Assembly (NCBI RefSeq): GCF_022921115.1
Contig: NZ_CP095075.1
Location: 4,042,001 to 4,106,000 of the forward strand
Source: Halobacillus amylolyticus
Lineage (GTDB): Bacteria > Bacillota > Bacilli > Bacillales > Halobacillaceae
DNA: 64,000 bases
Direction of reading: 5' to 3'
Numbering within the stretch: position 1 is the stretch's first letter; every line of letters begins with the position of its first letter. The translations under genes were made by a program, and so were the position numbers. Shown piece by piece: positions 38,132 through 48,198 of this stretch. The notes below the pieces were generated by a model that was not told the DNA's origin, did not search any database, and was given only the letters and a program-made list of their open reading frames with translations.

Positions 38132-39193
38132 ATGAGTAACCAGCAATTGGACCAGTTACGTAGTCAGCTGGAAGAGGTAAACTTGCAGCTTTTGAATTTA
38201 ATAAACAAACGCGGTGAACTGGTAAAGGATATTGGTCAAATCAAAGAAAAACAAGGAATGAACAGATTTGATCCAGTACGGGAAAGAGTCATGTTTGATC
38301 AAATATCGCAGCATAATGATGGACCTTTTGAGGATTCGACGGTTATTCATTTGTTTAAGGAGATCTTTAAAGCCGGTCTTGAGCTTCAACAGGATGATCA
38401 TAGAAAAGCGTTATTAGTTTCTCGTAAGAAAAAACCTGAAGACACGGTCATTGATATAAAAGGGGAAAAGATCGGTGACGGCAACCGCCACTTTATTATG
38501 GGACCATGTGCAGTAGAAAGCTACGAGCAAGTGTCGACCGTTGCCGAAGCTGTTAAAAAGCAGGGTCTGAAGCTTTTAAGAGGTGGGGCATTTAAGCCGA
38601 GAACTTCGCCTTATGACTTCCAGGGCTTAGGAATAGAAGGTTTACAAATATTAAAGCAGGCTGCTGACGAACATGATTTAGCAGTAATAAGCGAAATTGT
38701 TAATCCGGCTGATATTGAACAGGCAGTCGACTACCTTGATGTGATTCAAATCGGAGCGAGAAACATGCAAAACTTTGAATTGTTGAAGGAAGCAGGATCA
38801 GTGAATAAGCCTGTCCTCTTAAAACGTGGCATGTCGGCAACGATTTCAGAATTCATCAATGCTGCAGAATATATTATTTCCAGAGGGAACGGTAATATTA
38901 TTCTATGTGAACGTGGAATTAGAACATATGAGAAGGCCACTAGAAATACACTCGATATTTCTAGTGTCCCTATTTTGAAACAGGAAACCCATCTGCCGGT
39001 AATGGTTGATGTCACCCATTCAACAGGGAGAAGAGATCTTCTTTTACCAGCAGCAAAAGCAGCGCTTGCTATTGGAGCAGATGGAGTTATGGCAGAAGTT
39101 CATCCAGACCCGGCTGTAGCATTGTCAGATTCCGCACAGCAGATGGATATTCCAACCTTTGAATCATTTATGGATGAGCTTAAAAAGTTCTGA
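38132..39193 (+). CDS. aroA: Bifunctional chorismate mutase / DAHP synthase AroA(G)
   Basis: 353 residues, first enzyme of the shikimate route. An N-terminal AroQ-type chorismate mutase domain (about 5-85, [27 protein letters not shown]) is fused to a DAHP synthase barrel (about 105-353; [60 protein letters not shown]). The Bacillus enzyme uses the N-terminal domain for feedback by prephenate/chorismate. ATG 38132 follows AGGGGGA. It has its own promoter and a terminator at 39307. Confidence 0.96.
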   Translation: MSNQQLDQLRSQLEEVNLQLLNLINKRGELVKDIGQIKEKQGMNRFDPVRERVMFDQISQHNDGPFEDSTVIHLFKEIFKAGLELQQDDHRKALLVSRKKKPEDTVIDIKGEKIGDGNRHFIMGPCAVESYEQVSTVAEAVKKQGLKLLRGGAFKPRTSPYDFQGLGIEGLQILKQAADEHDLAVISEIVNPADIEQAVDYLDVIQIGARNMQNFELLKEAGSVNKPVLLKRGMSATISEFINAAEYIISRGNGNIILCERGIRTYEKATRNTLDISSVPILKQETHLPVMVDVTHSTGRRDLLLPAAKAALAIGADGVMAEVHPDPAVALSDSAQQMDIPTFESFMDELKKF

Positions 39194-39306
39194 ATATTAG
39201 AATATCCCGTTTTGCAAAATCAATTGAAGAGAACCTAATAAAGGTGGACGACATGACATTGAGTGAAGCAAAACGCAATAATTTATGAATTTTTTCTGTC
39301 TCTTAT

Positions 39307-39345
39307 ATAAGTCAGGCTGAATTTCCAGCCTGACTTATTTTTTGT
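39307..39345 (+). terminator. Terminator after aroA
   Basis: ATAAGTCAGGCTG / CAGCCTGACTTAT hairpin followed by TTTTTTG. Confidence 0.92.
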
Positions 39346-39484
39346 TATCATGTTATCCGTTATAATAGTTAGGGTAACCTAGAACTATCAACAGTTCCCG
39401 CGAACATTGCGGAAGATGATCAACTATCGTATGATAATTTTATGAGTAAGTGCTTTAGTTGTAATCGACGGAGGAGGAAGTAAT

Positions 39485-40486
39485 ATGAATGTAACAATAT
39501 ATGATGTAGCAAGAGAAGCTAATGTCTCGATGGCAACGGTGTCACGAGTAGTAAATGGAAATCCAAATGTAAAGCCTGCCACAAGGAAAAAGGTGAACGA
39601 TGCGATTGAACGCCTTGGTTACCGGCCAAACGCCGTAGCACGAGGGCTAGCTAGTAAAAAAACGACCACAGTAGGCGTTATCATCCCGGATATTTCAAGT
39701 ATCTTCTTTGCCGAATTAGCACGAGGAATTGAAGATATCGCAACGATGTACAATTACAATATTATTCTAAGTAACTCCGATCAGAATAAAGATAAGGAAC
39801 TTCATTTAATTAATGCGATGCTTGGCAAACAAGTGGATGGTCTTGTATTTATGGGAGGGAAAATTACCGATGATCACGTGCGTGAGTTTAAAAATGCGTC
39901 TGTGCCTATAGCCCTTGCAGCTACTGTTGATGAGACAGGAGAAACGCCAGCAGTTAATATTAATTATGAGCAAGCGGCTTATGAAGCTGTAGAGTTACTA
40001 CTCTCGCATAATAATGAACGGGTTGCTTATGTGTCAGGTGCTGAAAACACAGAAATAAATAATCAGAAGCTAGAAGGATATAAGCGGGCATTAAGCGACC
40101 ATAATCAAAACGTTAGTGAAGAACTGATTATCACCGGGGATTATTCTTATGATTCCGGAATCGAAGCATTTGAACAGCTTTGGGAGTTGCCTGAAAAGCC
40201 AAGTGCCGTTTTTGTTGCAGCTGATGAAATGGCTTTGGGTGTAATTCATGGTGCACAAGACCAAGGGCTAAAGGTTCCAGAGGATATAGAAGTGTTCGGC
40301 TTCGACAATACGCGTCTTGCGACAATGGTTCGGCCTACATTGTCTACTGTTGTACAACCCATGTATGATATTGGTGCTGTAGCCATGCGTTTACTTACGA
40401 AGTTTATGAATAAAGAAGAAGTAGAAGAGCAAAATGTCACGCTACCTCACAGAATTATTGAGAGAAACTCAACACAATCAAAATAA
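39485..40486 (+). CDS. ccpA: Catabolite control protein A
   Basis: 333 residues of the LacI/GalR family. HTH plus hinge helix is at 4-57 ([53 protein letters not shown]), then the periplasmic-binding-like core that contacts HPr-Ser46-P in place of a sugar. It binds cre sites; candidates lie in this window before ytnP and ackA. ATG 39485 has GGAGGAGG upstream. motP follows 49 bases later, the B. subtilis ccpA-motPS arrangement. Confidence 0.95.
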   Translation: MNVTIYDVAREANVSMATVSRVVNGNPNVKPATRKKVNDAIERLGYRPNAVARGLASKKTTTVGVIIPDISSIFFAELARGIEDIATMYNYNIILSNSDQNKDKELHLINAMLGKQVDGLVFMGGKITDDHVREFKNASVPIALAATVDETGETPAVNINYEQAAYEAVELLLSHNNERVAYVSGAENTEINNQKLEGYKRALSDHNQNVSEELIITGDYSYDSGIEAFEQLWELPEKPSAVFVAADEMALGVIHGAQDQGLKVPEDIEVFGFDNTRLATMVRPTLSTVVQPMYDIGAVAMRLLTKFMNKEEVEEQNVTLPHRIIERNSTQSK

Positions 40487-40535
40487 TGCCGATATAAATA
40501 CTAAATGGTATTTGAAAAATCGGGGAGAGAGATGA

Positions 40536-41365
40536 ATGAACAAGCGGGATTTGTTGACTCCAATTGGTATCACCCTCGGTATTGTCATGGTTATGTTTGG
40601 GATCATGTCGAGCGCAGGTATGGACGGAATCGCCACCTTTGCTGATGCCGCATCTATTTTAATTGTCGTTGGCGGACTTTTTGCTGCCCTTATGGTTAAT
40701 TTTAACTTAGCTGAGATTAAACTGACTTTTCGTGTCTTAAAGGAATCGTTCAAGCAACGTGATATGAACTTACTTGAGCTGATCCAGTTATTCGTTCGAT
40801 TTTCAGAACGTGCACGAAGAGAAGGTTTGCTTGCGCTTGAAACAGAACTTGAAGAAGTGGACGACCCCTTTATAAGAAAGGGGGTCTTCCTTGCTGTAGA
40901 CGGTGTGGAGCCGGAAGTTATTAACGACATTATGACTGCAGAGATTGTTGCTGTTGAAGAACGACATCAAAGGGGAAGAACAATTATTGAAAAAGCGGGG
41001 AGTATGCCCCAGCGTGGGGAATGATTGGCACATTAATTGGGCTTGTTCTAATGCTGCAGACATTAAGCAGCCCTGAAACTTTGGGCCCGAAAATGGCCGT
41101 TGCCCTTTTGACCACTCTTTATGGTACACTGCTTTCCAATCTTGTCTTTATTCCTATGGCTGGGAAGCTTGCGAATAAAACAGAACAGGAAATTTTCATA
41201 AAGCAATTGATTATTGAAGGTGTCATAGGTGTTCAATCAGGTCAAAACCCTAGAATTCTTGAGGAGAAATTAAGTGCTTTTCTATCAGAAGAAGATAAAA
41301 GGGTATCTGAAGCACCTGTAGATTCAGAGGGAAGCGGATTACAGGGTACAGCAAATGAAGTTTAG
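40536..41365 (+). CDS. motP: Flagellar stator protein MotP (frameshifted)
   Basis: MotA-family stator subunit, in Bacillus the sodium-type MotP (YtxD). Transmembrane stretches are about 7-28 and 36-55, then two near the C-terminus, with the cytosolic torque loop between ([29 protein letters not shown]). At about 41003 the reading frame changes: AGTATGCCCC lacks one T. Restoring it gives [22 protein letters not shown] and a protein of about 276 residues, the family length. The second half read alone starts at 41021. The gene overlaps motS by 11 bases. A one-base sequencing deletion is the simplest explanation. Confidence 0.9.
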
Positions 41366-42119
41366 ACAACGAAAAAAGGTAGAGAATAAAGGTTCCCCAA
41401 GGTGGATGACAACATATGCGGACATGATCACACTTATTCTTGTGTTTTTTATCCTATTGTTTTCGATGTCGCAAATCAATTTAGTCAAATTTGATTCTAT
41501 TGCTGAATCGTTTCGCAATAGAATGGTCTTTGATTTTCAACCCTCTCCTGTCGAAAGTAACTATCCTGCAGAGCATGCAAAAATGCAAGAAAATGGTGAA
41601 ATGAATAATGAATTTGAAGAGCCTGTTGATAAACCTCAGAATATGGCTGAACCATCCGACTTGGATGAGCTTTTTAAAGAGGTAAATCAATATCTTGAAA
41701 CCAATCAGCTTCAGAACACCATTTCAGCCATGAGAACTGATCTTGGCGTAGTGCTGGTCTTACAGGAACAATTGTTATTTGAGACTGGTGAAGCGGCAAT
41801 CCTCGAATCTGGTAAACCTTTTCTTAGTAAAGTAGGGACATTGCTTACTAATATACCAAACTATGTGAAGGTGGAAGGACATACGGATAATCGGCCCATT
41901 TCCACCTTTAAATATCCTTCAAATTGGGAACTCTCAGGAGCACGTGCAAGCAGTGTGATTCGGTACTTAACTTCAACAATAGAAGGACTTGGGCAAAGCC
42001 GTTTTAGTGCTGTGGCTTATGCTGATACTCGTCCTATTGTATCAAATAATTCACCAGAGAATTGGAGTAAAAACCGTAGAGTTGAAATTGTGATTATTGA
42101 TCCTAAATCCCCCTCATAA
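41355..42119 (+). CDS. motS: Flagellar stator protein MotS
   Basis: 254 residues. A short basic N-terminus, one transmembrane helix with the ion-binding aspartate D23 ([19 protein letters not shown]), a linker of about 80 residues, then an OmpA-like peptidoglycan-binding domain (VEGHTDNR at 173-180, NWELSGARA near 190). It pairs with MotP to form a Na+-driven stator in Bacillus; the ion used here cannot be proven from sequence, but the YADM-TLILVFF stretch fits the sodium type. It overlaps motP and ends at a bidirectional terminator. Confidence 0.92.
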   Translation: MKFRQRKKVENKGSPRWMTTYADMITLILVFFILLFSMSQINLVKFDSIAESFRNRMVFDFQPSPVESNYPAEHAKMQENGEMNNEFEEPVDKPQNMAEPSDLDELFKEVNQYLETNQLQNTISAMRTDLGVVLVLQEQLLFETGEAAILESGKPFLSKVGTLLTNIPNYVKVEGHTDNRPISTFKYPSNWELSGARASSVIRYLTSTIEGLGQSRFSAVAYADTRPIVSNNSPENWSKNRRVEIVIIDPKSPS

Positions 42120-42150
42120 AAAGGAGACCTGGGAAAAGGTCTCCTTTTTA
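42117..42150. terminator. Bidirectional terminator motS / acuC
   Basis: AAAAAGGAGACCT / AGGTCTCCTTTTT with a 6-base loop between convergent motS and acuC. Confidence 0.92.
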
Positions 42151-43323
42151 TGAAGATGAATTATACTTTTTTTGATTATAAATAAACTGCATGGATTTTT
42201 CTAATACTTTTAGATTTTTTTCAGTAATCTCTTGTTTTCTAGGTATGTCTTGATAGGAACCTTCAGGGTCATTCCAATTCGTTGGAAGTCTAACTGGTGA
42301 CTTAGGCTGCCAGTAGTTTCTCCATGATGAAGATAAAGGACCTTCAAAAGGTGTCCCTGTTGACATGATCTTCCAAACTTGTGCCCATGCTCTCGGCACA
42401 ACACGCCAAATATCATAGCCGCCCCCACCGAGAGCTACCCATCTTCCTTCACAGTATTCATGAGCGAGTTGATGTGCGATCATCGGAATTCTTTCGTACA
42501 ATTTCATTGTCGAACAAAGGTGTGTTAATGGATCAAGAAAGTGGGCATCTGCCCCATTTTGGGTAATAATGATATCTGGTTTAAAGTACTCGACAATTTG
42601 CCTGAAAGCGTATTCATATAGGTGTATAAATGATTCATCTTCAGTAAAAGCATCGATAGGCAAGTTAAAGGAATATCCATATCCTTCCTTCAGGCCTCTT
42701 TCATTCACATTACCTGTCCCCGGAAATAAGTAACGTCCGGTTTCATGAATGGAGAAGGTACATACATTCGGGTCGTCATAAAAAGCCCATTGGACCCCGT
42801 CGCCATGGTGAGCATCCGTATCCACATATAAAACCTTGTAATCAGTATGCTCACGAATGTATTTAATTCCTACAGCTCCGTCATTATAAATACAAAATCC
42901 GGACGCTTTCCGTTCGAAGCCATGATGAAGCCCACCACCTAAATTCAATGAATGTTTTACTTTTCCTTGTAAAACAGAATCAATGGCGGCGAGTGTGCTT
43001 CCAACAAGTAGTGAAGAGGCTTCATGCATCCCCGTAAACATCGGAGTGTCTTCTGTCCCGATTCCATATTCAAGACCTTCACTTTCCGTAAGCAACCCTT
43101 CACCGCCACGCTTGACTGCATCAATGTATTTAGGATTATGCACAAGTCTTAACTCTTGATCAGTAGCCAAACGAGGAGGAGTAATATCATCGCTTGTAAG
43201 GGCCTGTTCTTTTTCAAGTAAATCTTTCGTCAAAATCACGCGTTGTTGATTAAACGGATGATCATCTCGGAAGCGATAACGTGTAAAATCATCTGAAAAT
43301 ACAAAGCTTGAATGACAGATCAT
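42148..43323 (-). CDS. acuC: AcuC, class I histone-deacetylase-like protein
   Basis: 391 residues from ATG 43323, which overlaps the acuB stop as ATGA and gives the family start (MICHSSFVFSDD, then HPFNQQRV). It is a zinc-dependent deacetylase: H133/H134 in GGGLHHG, zinc ligands D168-T-D170-A-H172 region (YVDTDAHHGDGV) and D259 in NGADAHFLDPL. In B. subtilis AcuC deacetylates and reactivates acetyl-CoA synthetase AcsA, opposite to AcuA. The usual neighbour acsA is not in this window. Confidence 0.93.
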   Translation of the reverse strand: MICHSSFVFSDDFTRYRFRDDHPFNQQRVILTKDLLEKEQALTSDDITPPRLATDQELRLVHNPKYIDAVKRGGEGLLTESEGLEYGIGTEDTPMFTGMHEASSLLVGSTLAAIDSVLQGKVKHSLNLGGGLHHGFERKASGFCIYNDGAVGIKYIREHTDYKVLYVDTDAHHGDGVQWAFYDDPNVCTFSIHETGRYLFPGTGNVNERGLKEGYGYSFNLPIDAFTEDESFIHLYEYAFRQIVEYFKPDIIITQNGADAHFLDPLTHLCSTMKLYERIPMIAHQLAHEYCEGRWVALGGGGYDIWRVVPRAWAQVWKIMSTGTPFEGPLSSSWRNYWQPKSPVRLPTNWNDPEGSYQDIPRKQEITEKNLKVLEKSMQFIYNQKKYNSSS

Positions 43324-43967
43324 GGTGACATCCCCGGTAAATGAGGCCATAGAACTTCATATCCCTCTGCTTTTAAATCTTCTATTGTAGGGAGAGGGTT
43401 CATGGTTTGAATTCGTATGACAATAATCTTGTAGTCTGAATCTGGTTTATAAGGATAGATTAAAACAGAGCTAATATTCAATTTACGTTTTCCGAAAACT
43501 TGCGTGACTTGGGGGAGAATCCCAGGTCTATTAATGACCTTCACTTCAATTTGTGAGCTTTGTACATTTGTTCCGGTAAGCTGGATTAGTGTATAAAGCA
43601 TGTCTTTTTCTGTAATGATGCCGACAAGTTCATCATTTCTAGTAACAGGTACACAGGCAATTTCTTGCTCGTAAAAGATCCCGGCCACTTCCTCAACAAA
43701 ATCCAGAGGGTGGACGGTAGTAACAGGTGTTGTCATAATCGACTCAATAGGATTTTTAAGCTGTCCTGGTTGTTCAGGAGCATCAAATATTGAAGGACTA
43801 GCATCCCGTACATCTCGATCAGAAACAATTCCAACCACACAGTTTTGTTGATCCACTATTGGAATATGACGAATGTGATGTTCATTTAACAGTTTTAATG
43901 CCGTTTCGATCCCATCGTTAGGCGATAGTGTGATGACGTCTTTATTCATTATCTCTTCAACTAACAT
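43320..43967 (-). CDS. acuB: AcuB, CBS-domain protein
   Basis: 215 residues. Two CBS domains (about 5-57, MNKDVITLSPNDGIETALKLLNEHHIRHIPIVD, and 76-132, ESIMTTPVTTVHPLDFVEEV) are followed by an ACT-like domain (about 138-215). CBS pairs usually sense adenine nucleotides. The role in acetoin/acetate metabolism is not settled. It sits between acuA and acuC and is translationally coupled to acuC through ATGA. Confidence 0.92.
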   Translation of the reverse strand: MLVEEIMNKDVITLSPNDGIETALKLLNEHHIRHIPIVDQQNCVVGIVSDRDVRDASPSIFDAPEQPGQLKNPIESIMTTPVTTVHPLDFVEEVAGIFYEQEIACVPVTRNDELVGIITEKDMLYTLIQLTGTNVQSSQIEVKVINRPGILPQVTQVFGKRKLNISSVLIYPYKPDSDYKIIVIRIQTMNPLPTIEDLKAEGYEVLWPHLPGMSP

Positions 43968-43968
43968 G

Positions 43969-44619
43969 TTATTCGCCCCTTGCTTTTCGGTATTGATGAC
44001 GGGTGAGAAACCGTAGATGATCGAACTGATCTATAGAGGAGGCAGGAACGTTTTCACCGATTCTCACCATTAAACAGTTTGCCGGATGGGAAATGATTTC
44101 GGGGTCATCTGTTGGGGAGGGGGTTAATCCGCCGGCAAACATCATTTTTTCCATCACTTTTCGATAATCCCATATCGAAAGACGTGTTCCTTTAAGATCC
44201 CAATGCCAATAATACTCATTAGAGATAATGATATAGTTCTCCATATATCCATCCATCATTGAAATCTGGAGCAGACGTGACCCTACACGGAAGCCGCGAA
44301 ACTGTGGGATCACTTCAATTGCACCAAGCTCAATAAGATCTTCCATGTTGCCTTCAGACCATCGTTCTAAAGGGTCTGGGTGAAGATACGTAACGTAACC
44401 GATGATATTATCTTTATGTCTAGCGACAACAATCCTTCCTTCCTCAAAGTCAGCAATACTTTGTAATGCTTCAAATTGTTTGACTGGAGGACGAAACGCA
44501 TGCAATCCTTCATCAAATGTATATTTAGCCAGTTGTTCGGATGACAGAGGCCCCTCGATGATAAGAGGTCCAAATTGTGTATCAAAAGTTTCAGAGTGAT
44601 AGGTCTTTGTATGTCTCAT
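43969..44619 (-). CDS. acuA: AcuA, protein acetyltransferase
   Basis: 216 residues from ATG 44619 (AGGTGGTG upstream), matching AcuA start MRHTKTYHSETF. GNAT fold with acetyl-CoA loop QFRGFRVGSRLLQ near 103-115. In B. subtilis it acetylates and inactivates acetyl-CoA synthetase. It is first in the acuABC operon; a plausible promoter with -10 TATAAT lies 50-60 bases upstream on the minus strand. acuB starts one base after its stop. Confidence 0.92.
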   Translation of the reverse strand: MRHTKTYHSETFDTQFGPLIIEGPLSSEQLAKYTFDEGLHAFRPPVKQFEALQSIADFEEGRIVVARHKDNIIGYVTYLHPDPLERWSEGNMEDLIELGAIEVIPQFRGFRVGSRLLQISMMDGYMENYIIISNEYYWHWDLKGTRLSIWDYRKVMEKMMFAGGLTPSPTDDPEIISHPANCLMVRIGENVPASSIDQFDHLRFLTRHQYRKARGE

Positions 44620-44701
44620 TACATCACCACCTAGTGTGAAAATTCTGTATCTACTCACATTATACATGAATGTTTGTTATTTTAAATGTTCAAAGATAAG
44701 A

Positions 44702-44736
44702 AAACTCCAGCCCCTAAAAAGAGGCTGGAGTTAGTG
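44702..44736 (-). terminator. Terminator after class A PBP gene
   Basis: AACTCCAGCC / GGCTGGAGTT hairpin. On the minus strand it closes the penicillin-binding protein gene before acuA. Confidence 0.88.
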
Positions 44737-44737
44737 A

Positions 44738-47700
44738 TTACTGTTCGTCGGCATTTGGTTCTGAATCATCATTGTTCACGTTGTCTTGATTACCTGTGTT
44801 ACCTGCATTACCTTCATTTGGTTGTTCAGTTTCAGTATTAGAACTTTCCTCACTACCGGCTTGGGTTTCGTTATCATCAGCCGAGCTAGCTTCTGGAGAT
44901 GCCTCAGGGTTTTCTGGGTCTGCTGACTCAGAGGACCCTGAGACGGGTTCTTCGGTTTCTGCTTCGGAATCTGAGGATGGCTCTGACTCCTCTTCAGGTT
45001 TAGGTTTAGGATCTTCCTCTGGTTCTGGCTTCGGTTCTGGGTCAGCTTTACCGGGTTTACCAACTTTTACAGTTGATGAATTACCAGACGATTGGCCGAA
45101 GTAGTCTACAGCTCGTACGGCATAGATCCCATCACCGCCAGAGAAGTTAAAGGAAGTTTCCGTCGTATTTCCTATTAATGTAAATGATCCACCAGGCTCA
45201 GATGCCTTATACACTCTATAACCAACGACATCGTTACTAGAAGAGGCAGACCAGGATATCACTGATGAGTTTGCTGAAACTGATCCGGGAGCTGCGGGGC
45301 TGTTCCCATCATTTTCGATCGATGATGTGGATAACGATCCGGATGAAGGGAGAGCAACATTGTTCCATGCCCCTCTGTTTGGAATTAAATAGTTCAAAGT
45401 TGATTGCGAGTCATAATTGTTTTCTTTGATAAATTCAGGACTTAGTGTTACACCGCCGCCATCAATGATGAATTCATTCGGTGTATTTGCTCCAGCAGTA
45501 ACTAAATTACTCTTCACTCTAACAAACTCACCGCTAATCAGACTATCATCAACTTTTGTAGGAGCGTATTCCGCAATATAGAGGTCGCTTTGCGCGAGCC
45601 CTACGGATGAACATAAATCAGAGGCTAGTAAACCAGAAGTAGCACAGTAGGAACGTGAAACAATTCCTTCTGGACGCTGGAAACCACTGTCTGGAACCAT
45701 GAGCTCTGGTCGGATTTCCGATACGGCATTAACTACATCAGCCCACAGTGCTGTATTTCTTCCACTATAATTTGAAACACCTCGTAAACTTGCTTCTTCA
45801 TCATACCCCATCCACATGCTTACTGTAACGTTAGGGTTAGTAGCGACAAACCATGTATCTTTATACTTTTGTGATGTACCTGTCTTGCCAGCCCAGTCGA
45901 CACCAGGGTACGTAAGCTGTCCTTTTAATCCGGCTGCCGTTCCATATTCTAATACATCGCGCAGCATATCGATTGTGAGATATGCGGCTTGCGGACTAAA
46001 CACTTCAGTTGTTTCTGATTCATGCTGATAAAAAGTTTCGCCATCTTGTGTCTCAATTTTTTCGATCATATACGCATCGACGAAATTCCCCATATTACCA
46101 AATGTGGCATAGGCATTGGTGTTTTCTTCATTGGTCACAAGAGCTGTGCCAAGGGCTAAAGAAGCGTTAGTATAATCATCTTCACCGAATGTTGTGAAGC
46201 CCATTTTCTCTAAATAATTTTTAGCTGGATTTTCATCAATGATTCGCATATATCCTTTAACAGCAGGGACGTTATAAGACTTCGCTAACGCGTAACGCGC
46301 TGATACAAGTCCATGATATCCTCCACCGTAGTTCCCTACGTTATCGCTAGTGCCCCTGTATTGATAAGGAACGTCTGCAAATACGGAGCCGGGATGAATA
46401 CGTCCCATGTCGATCCCTGGCCCATAAACGGCCAACGGTTTCATTGTACTTCCGTTAGAACGAAGTGACTGTGTAGCGTGGTTTAGCTGTTGGGTTTCAA
46501 AGTCACGACCTGCAATAAAGCCCTTAATTTTACCTGTAGAATTTTCAATAACGGTACTTCCTACTTGTGCAGGAATCACTGTTTGGACGGGTTCCCCTGT
46601 TTCAGAGTCCGGTACTGTTACAGTCTTATTCCGAGGGTATCGGTTGTAATTGTTCTTCACTTCCTTAAGAGCGTCAAAAATCTCTTGATCTATCGTTGTA
46701 TGAATCTTGAATCCGCCAGTACTTAAACGACGCTCTGCTAGCACATTATACTCTTCCGCCAGTGCTTCATCGTTCGCCACATCTTCCATTGTGTGACCAT
46801 TCTCTTTAGCCAATTGCTCGACAATTATATCTTTTGCGCGTCTATGAATCTCATTTGTTAAGAATGGATACTTCTCTAGTGAAGTACTAGTTGGTTCTGC
46901 TAGATTTTCTGCTAGATTGAAGTCCAGTGCCTTCTCATATTGTTCTTTCGTAATGTATTCAGCTTCATACATCCTTTCAAGAACTTCCTTCATTCTGTTC
47001 ATTCCAGGTTGAAGGGCATCGGTGCTTTTTGGTTCACCATTATTTTTAAATGGTGTATAAGCAAACGGGCTTTGGGGAAGTCCCGCGATAAAAGCGGCTT
47101 GAGGAATAGATAATTCCTTTGCACTCACGCCGAATATACCCTCGGCTGCAGTTTGAACACCTGCTATGTTTTGACCGTTCGCATTTCGGCCAAAGGGAAC
47201 AATGTTTAAGTATGCTTCTAAGATTTCTTCTTTTTCAAAAAAGCGTTCTACTCTTAATGCGATTAACATTTCCTTTGCTTTACGCTCAAATGACACTTCA
47301 TTTGTAAGGATTTGGTTTTTAACAAGCTGCTGTGTTAACGTACTACCACCGGTTTTAACGGCAGCATTGGTTACTTCTTGCATGACGGCTCGCATAACGG
47401 CTTTAGGTACGACACCGTTATGTGTGTTGAAATAAGCATCTTCTGTGGCGATAACGGCATGCCGCAGGTGTTTACTCATTTGGTCAAGCGTCACTTCTTC
47501 TCTGTATAGATCTGACTGTATTTTTCCTAAGAAATTTTCATCATCAAAATAAATTTCAGATGTTTCCTCGTAGTTATAAATACTTTCTCGCATTTCGGCT
47601 TCACTTCTCATAGGCTCGTCCTTAACGAGTGATGCGAAGTAACCGGCTCCGACTCCGCCAGCGAAAAATAGTCCAACTACACCAAGAATGATGAAAAATA

Positions 47701-47809
47701 ATATGATATTCCAGGTCACATCATAACCTATGCGGGTACTTTTTTGAATTACTCCTTTTTCCCAAAGAGACTTAAGAGATTTAAAATCAAATTTTTTATT
47801 CTTCCCCAT
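44738..47809 (-). CDS. Class A penicillin-binding protein with C-terminal Fn3-like domain
   Basis: 1023 residues from ATG 47809 (TAGGAGGGT). Cytoplasmic basic start, TM 33-56, a GT51 glycosyltransferase domain with the active-site block around ATEDAYFNTHNG (121-132) and GGSTLTQQLVKN (154-165). The transpeptidase has serine motif STMK (454-457), SYN (511-513) and KTGT (642-645). A region after about 840 looks like an Fn3-like beta domain (VSANSSVISWSASSSNDVVGYRVYKASE), then a low-complexity acidic tail of about 90 residues (PEPKPEPEED, repeated SE/NE). It polymerises and cross-links peptidoglycan. It takes the place where acsA sits in B. subtilis. Confidence 0.92.
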   Translation of the reverse strand: MGKNKKFDFKSLKSLWEKGVIQKSTRIGYDVTWNIILFFIILGVVGLFFAGGVGAGYFASLVKDEPMRSEAEMRESIYNYEETSEIYFDDENFLGKIQSDLYREEVTLDQMSKHLRHAVIATEDAYFNTHNGVVPKAVMRAVMQEVTNAAVKTGGSTLTQQLVKNQILTNEVSFERKAKEMLIALRVERFFEKEEILEAYLNIVPFGRNANGQNIAGVQTAAEGIFGVSAKELSIPQAAFIAGLPQSPFAYTPFKNNGEPKSTDALQPGMNRMKEVLERMYEAEYITKEQYEKALDFNLAENLAEPTSTSLEKYPFLTNEIHRRAKDIIVEQLAKENGHTMEDVANDEALAEEYNVLAERRLSTGGFKIHTTIDQEIFDALKEVKNNYNRYPRNKTVTVPDSETGEPVQTVIPAQVGSTVIENSTGKIKGFIAGRDFETQQLNHATQSLRSNGSTMKPLAVYGPGIDMGRIHPGSVFADVPYQYRGTSDNVGNYGGGYHGLVSARYALAKSYNVPAVKGYMRIIDENPAKNYLEKMGFTTFGEDDYTNASLALGTALVTNEENTNAYATFGNMGNFVDAYMIEKIETQDGETFYQHESETTEVFSPQAAYLTIDMLRDVLEYGTAAGLKGQLTYPGVDWAGKTGTSQKYKDTWFVATNPNVTVSMWMGYDEEASLRGVSNYSGRNTALWADVVNAVSEIRPELMVPDSGFQRPEGIVSRSYCATSGLLASDLCSSVGLAQSDLYIAEYAPTKVDDSLISGEFVRVKSNLVTAGANTPNEFIIDGGGVTLSPEFIKENNYDSQSTLNYLIPNRGAWNNVALPSSGSLSTSSIENDGNSPAAPGSVSANSSVISWSASSSNDVVGYRVYKASEPGGSFTLIGNTTETSFNFSGGDGIYAVRAVDYFGQSSGNSSTVKVGKPGKADPEPKPEPEEDPKPKPEEESEPSSDSEAETEEPVSGSSESADPENPEASPEASSADDNETQAGSEESSNTETEQPNEGNAGNTGNQDNVNNDDSEPNADEQ

Positions 47810-47954
47810 ATATAAAAACCCTCCTAAATTCCAAACTATATTATAACACATCCGCTATTTAAGAGACATAACTCAACAGCAATTTATCATTGCCTTTTTG
47901 CACAGGTTATGATAATAATGGAATACAGTTAAAATATTCGTGTGATGAATGGCT

Positions 47955-48165
47955 GAAGTAAAAAGTAGATCACTAATCCAGAGAGCTGACGGTTGCTGGG
48001 AGTCAGCATACATTTACTTTTGAATTACGGTCGGGAGCAATCTTCTGGCAAGACCAGAAGACGGTTGAATAAACCGTTATCAGTGAGAGTGGCATGTCAT
48101 GTGCAACAAGGGTGGTACCGCGAAAAGACCTCGTCCCTTTTTTGGGGAAGAGGTCTTTTTTTGTT
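47955..48165 (+). promoter_or_regulatory. T-box leader of tyrS (tyrosine-specific)
   Basis: Stem I begins at about 47956 (AAGTAAA pairing with TTTACTT at 48014-48020) with AGTAGA motif and specifier codon TAC at 48009-48011. The T-box proper AAGGGTGGTACCGCG is at 48108-48122. Its TGGT (48113-48116) complements the acceptor end ACCA of tRNA-Tyr. The terminator AAGACCTC / GAGGTCTT plus T run is at 48125-48162. Uncharged tRNA-Tyr would favour the antiterminator and allow tyrS expression. Confidence 0.93.
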
Positions 48166-48198
48166 TTAAAAATTCGGCAAACTAAGGAGTGTTCAGGA

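Noticed and set aside
44796-45104. Plus-strand reading frame rich in S/E/D/G
   Set aside because: It is the complement of the low-complexity acidic tail of the PBP, where stop codons are rare. It has no binding site.
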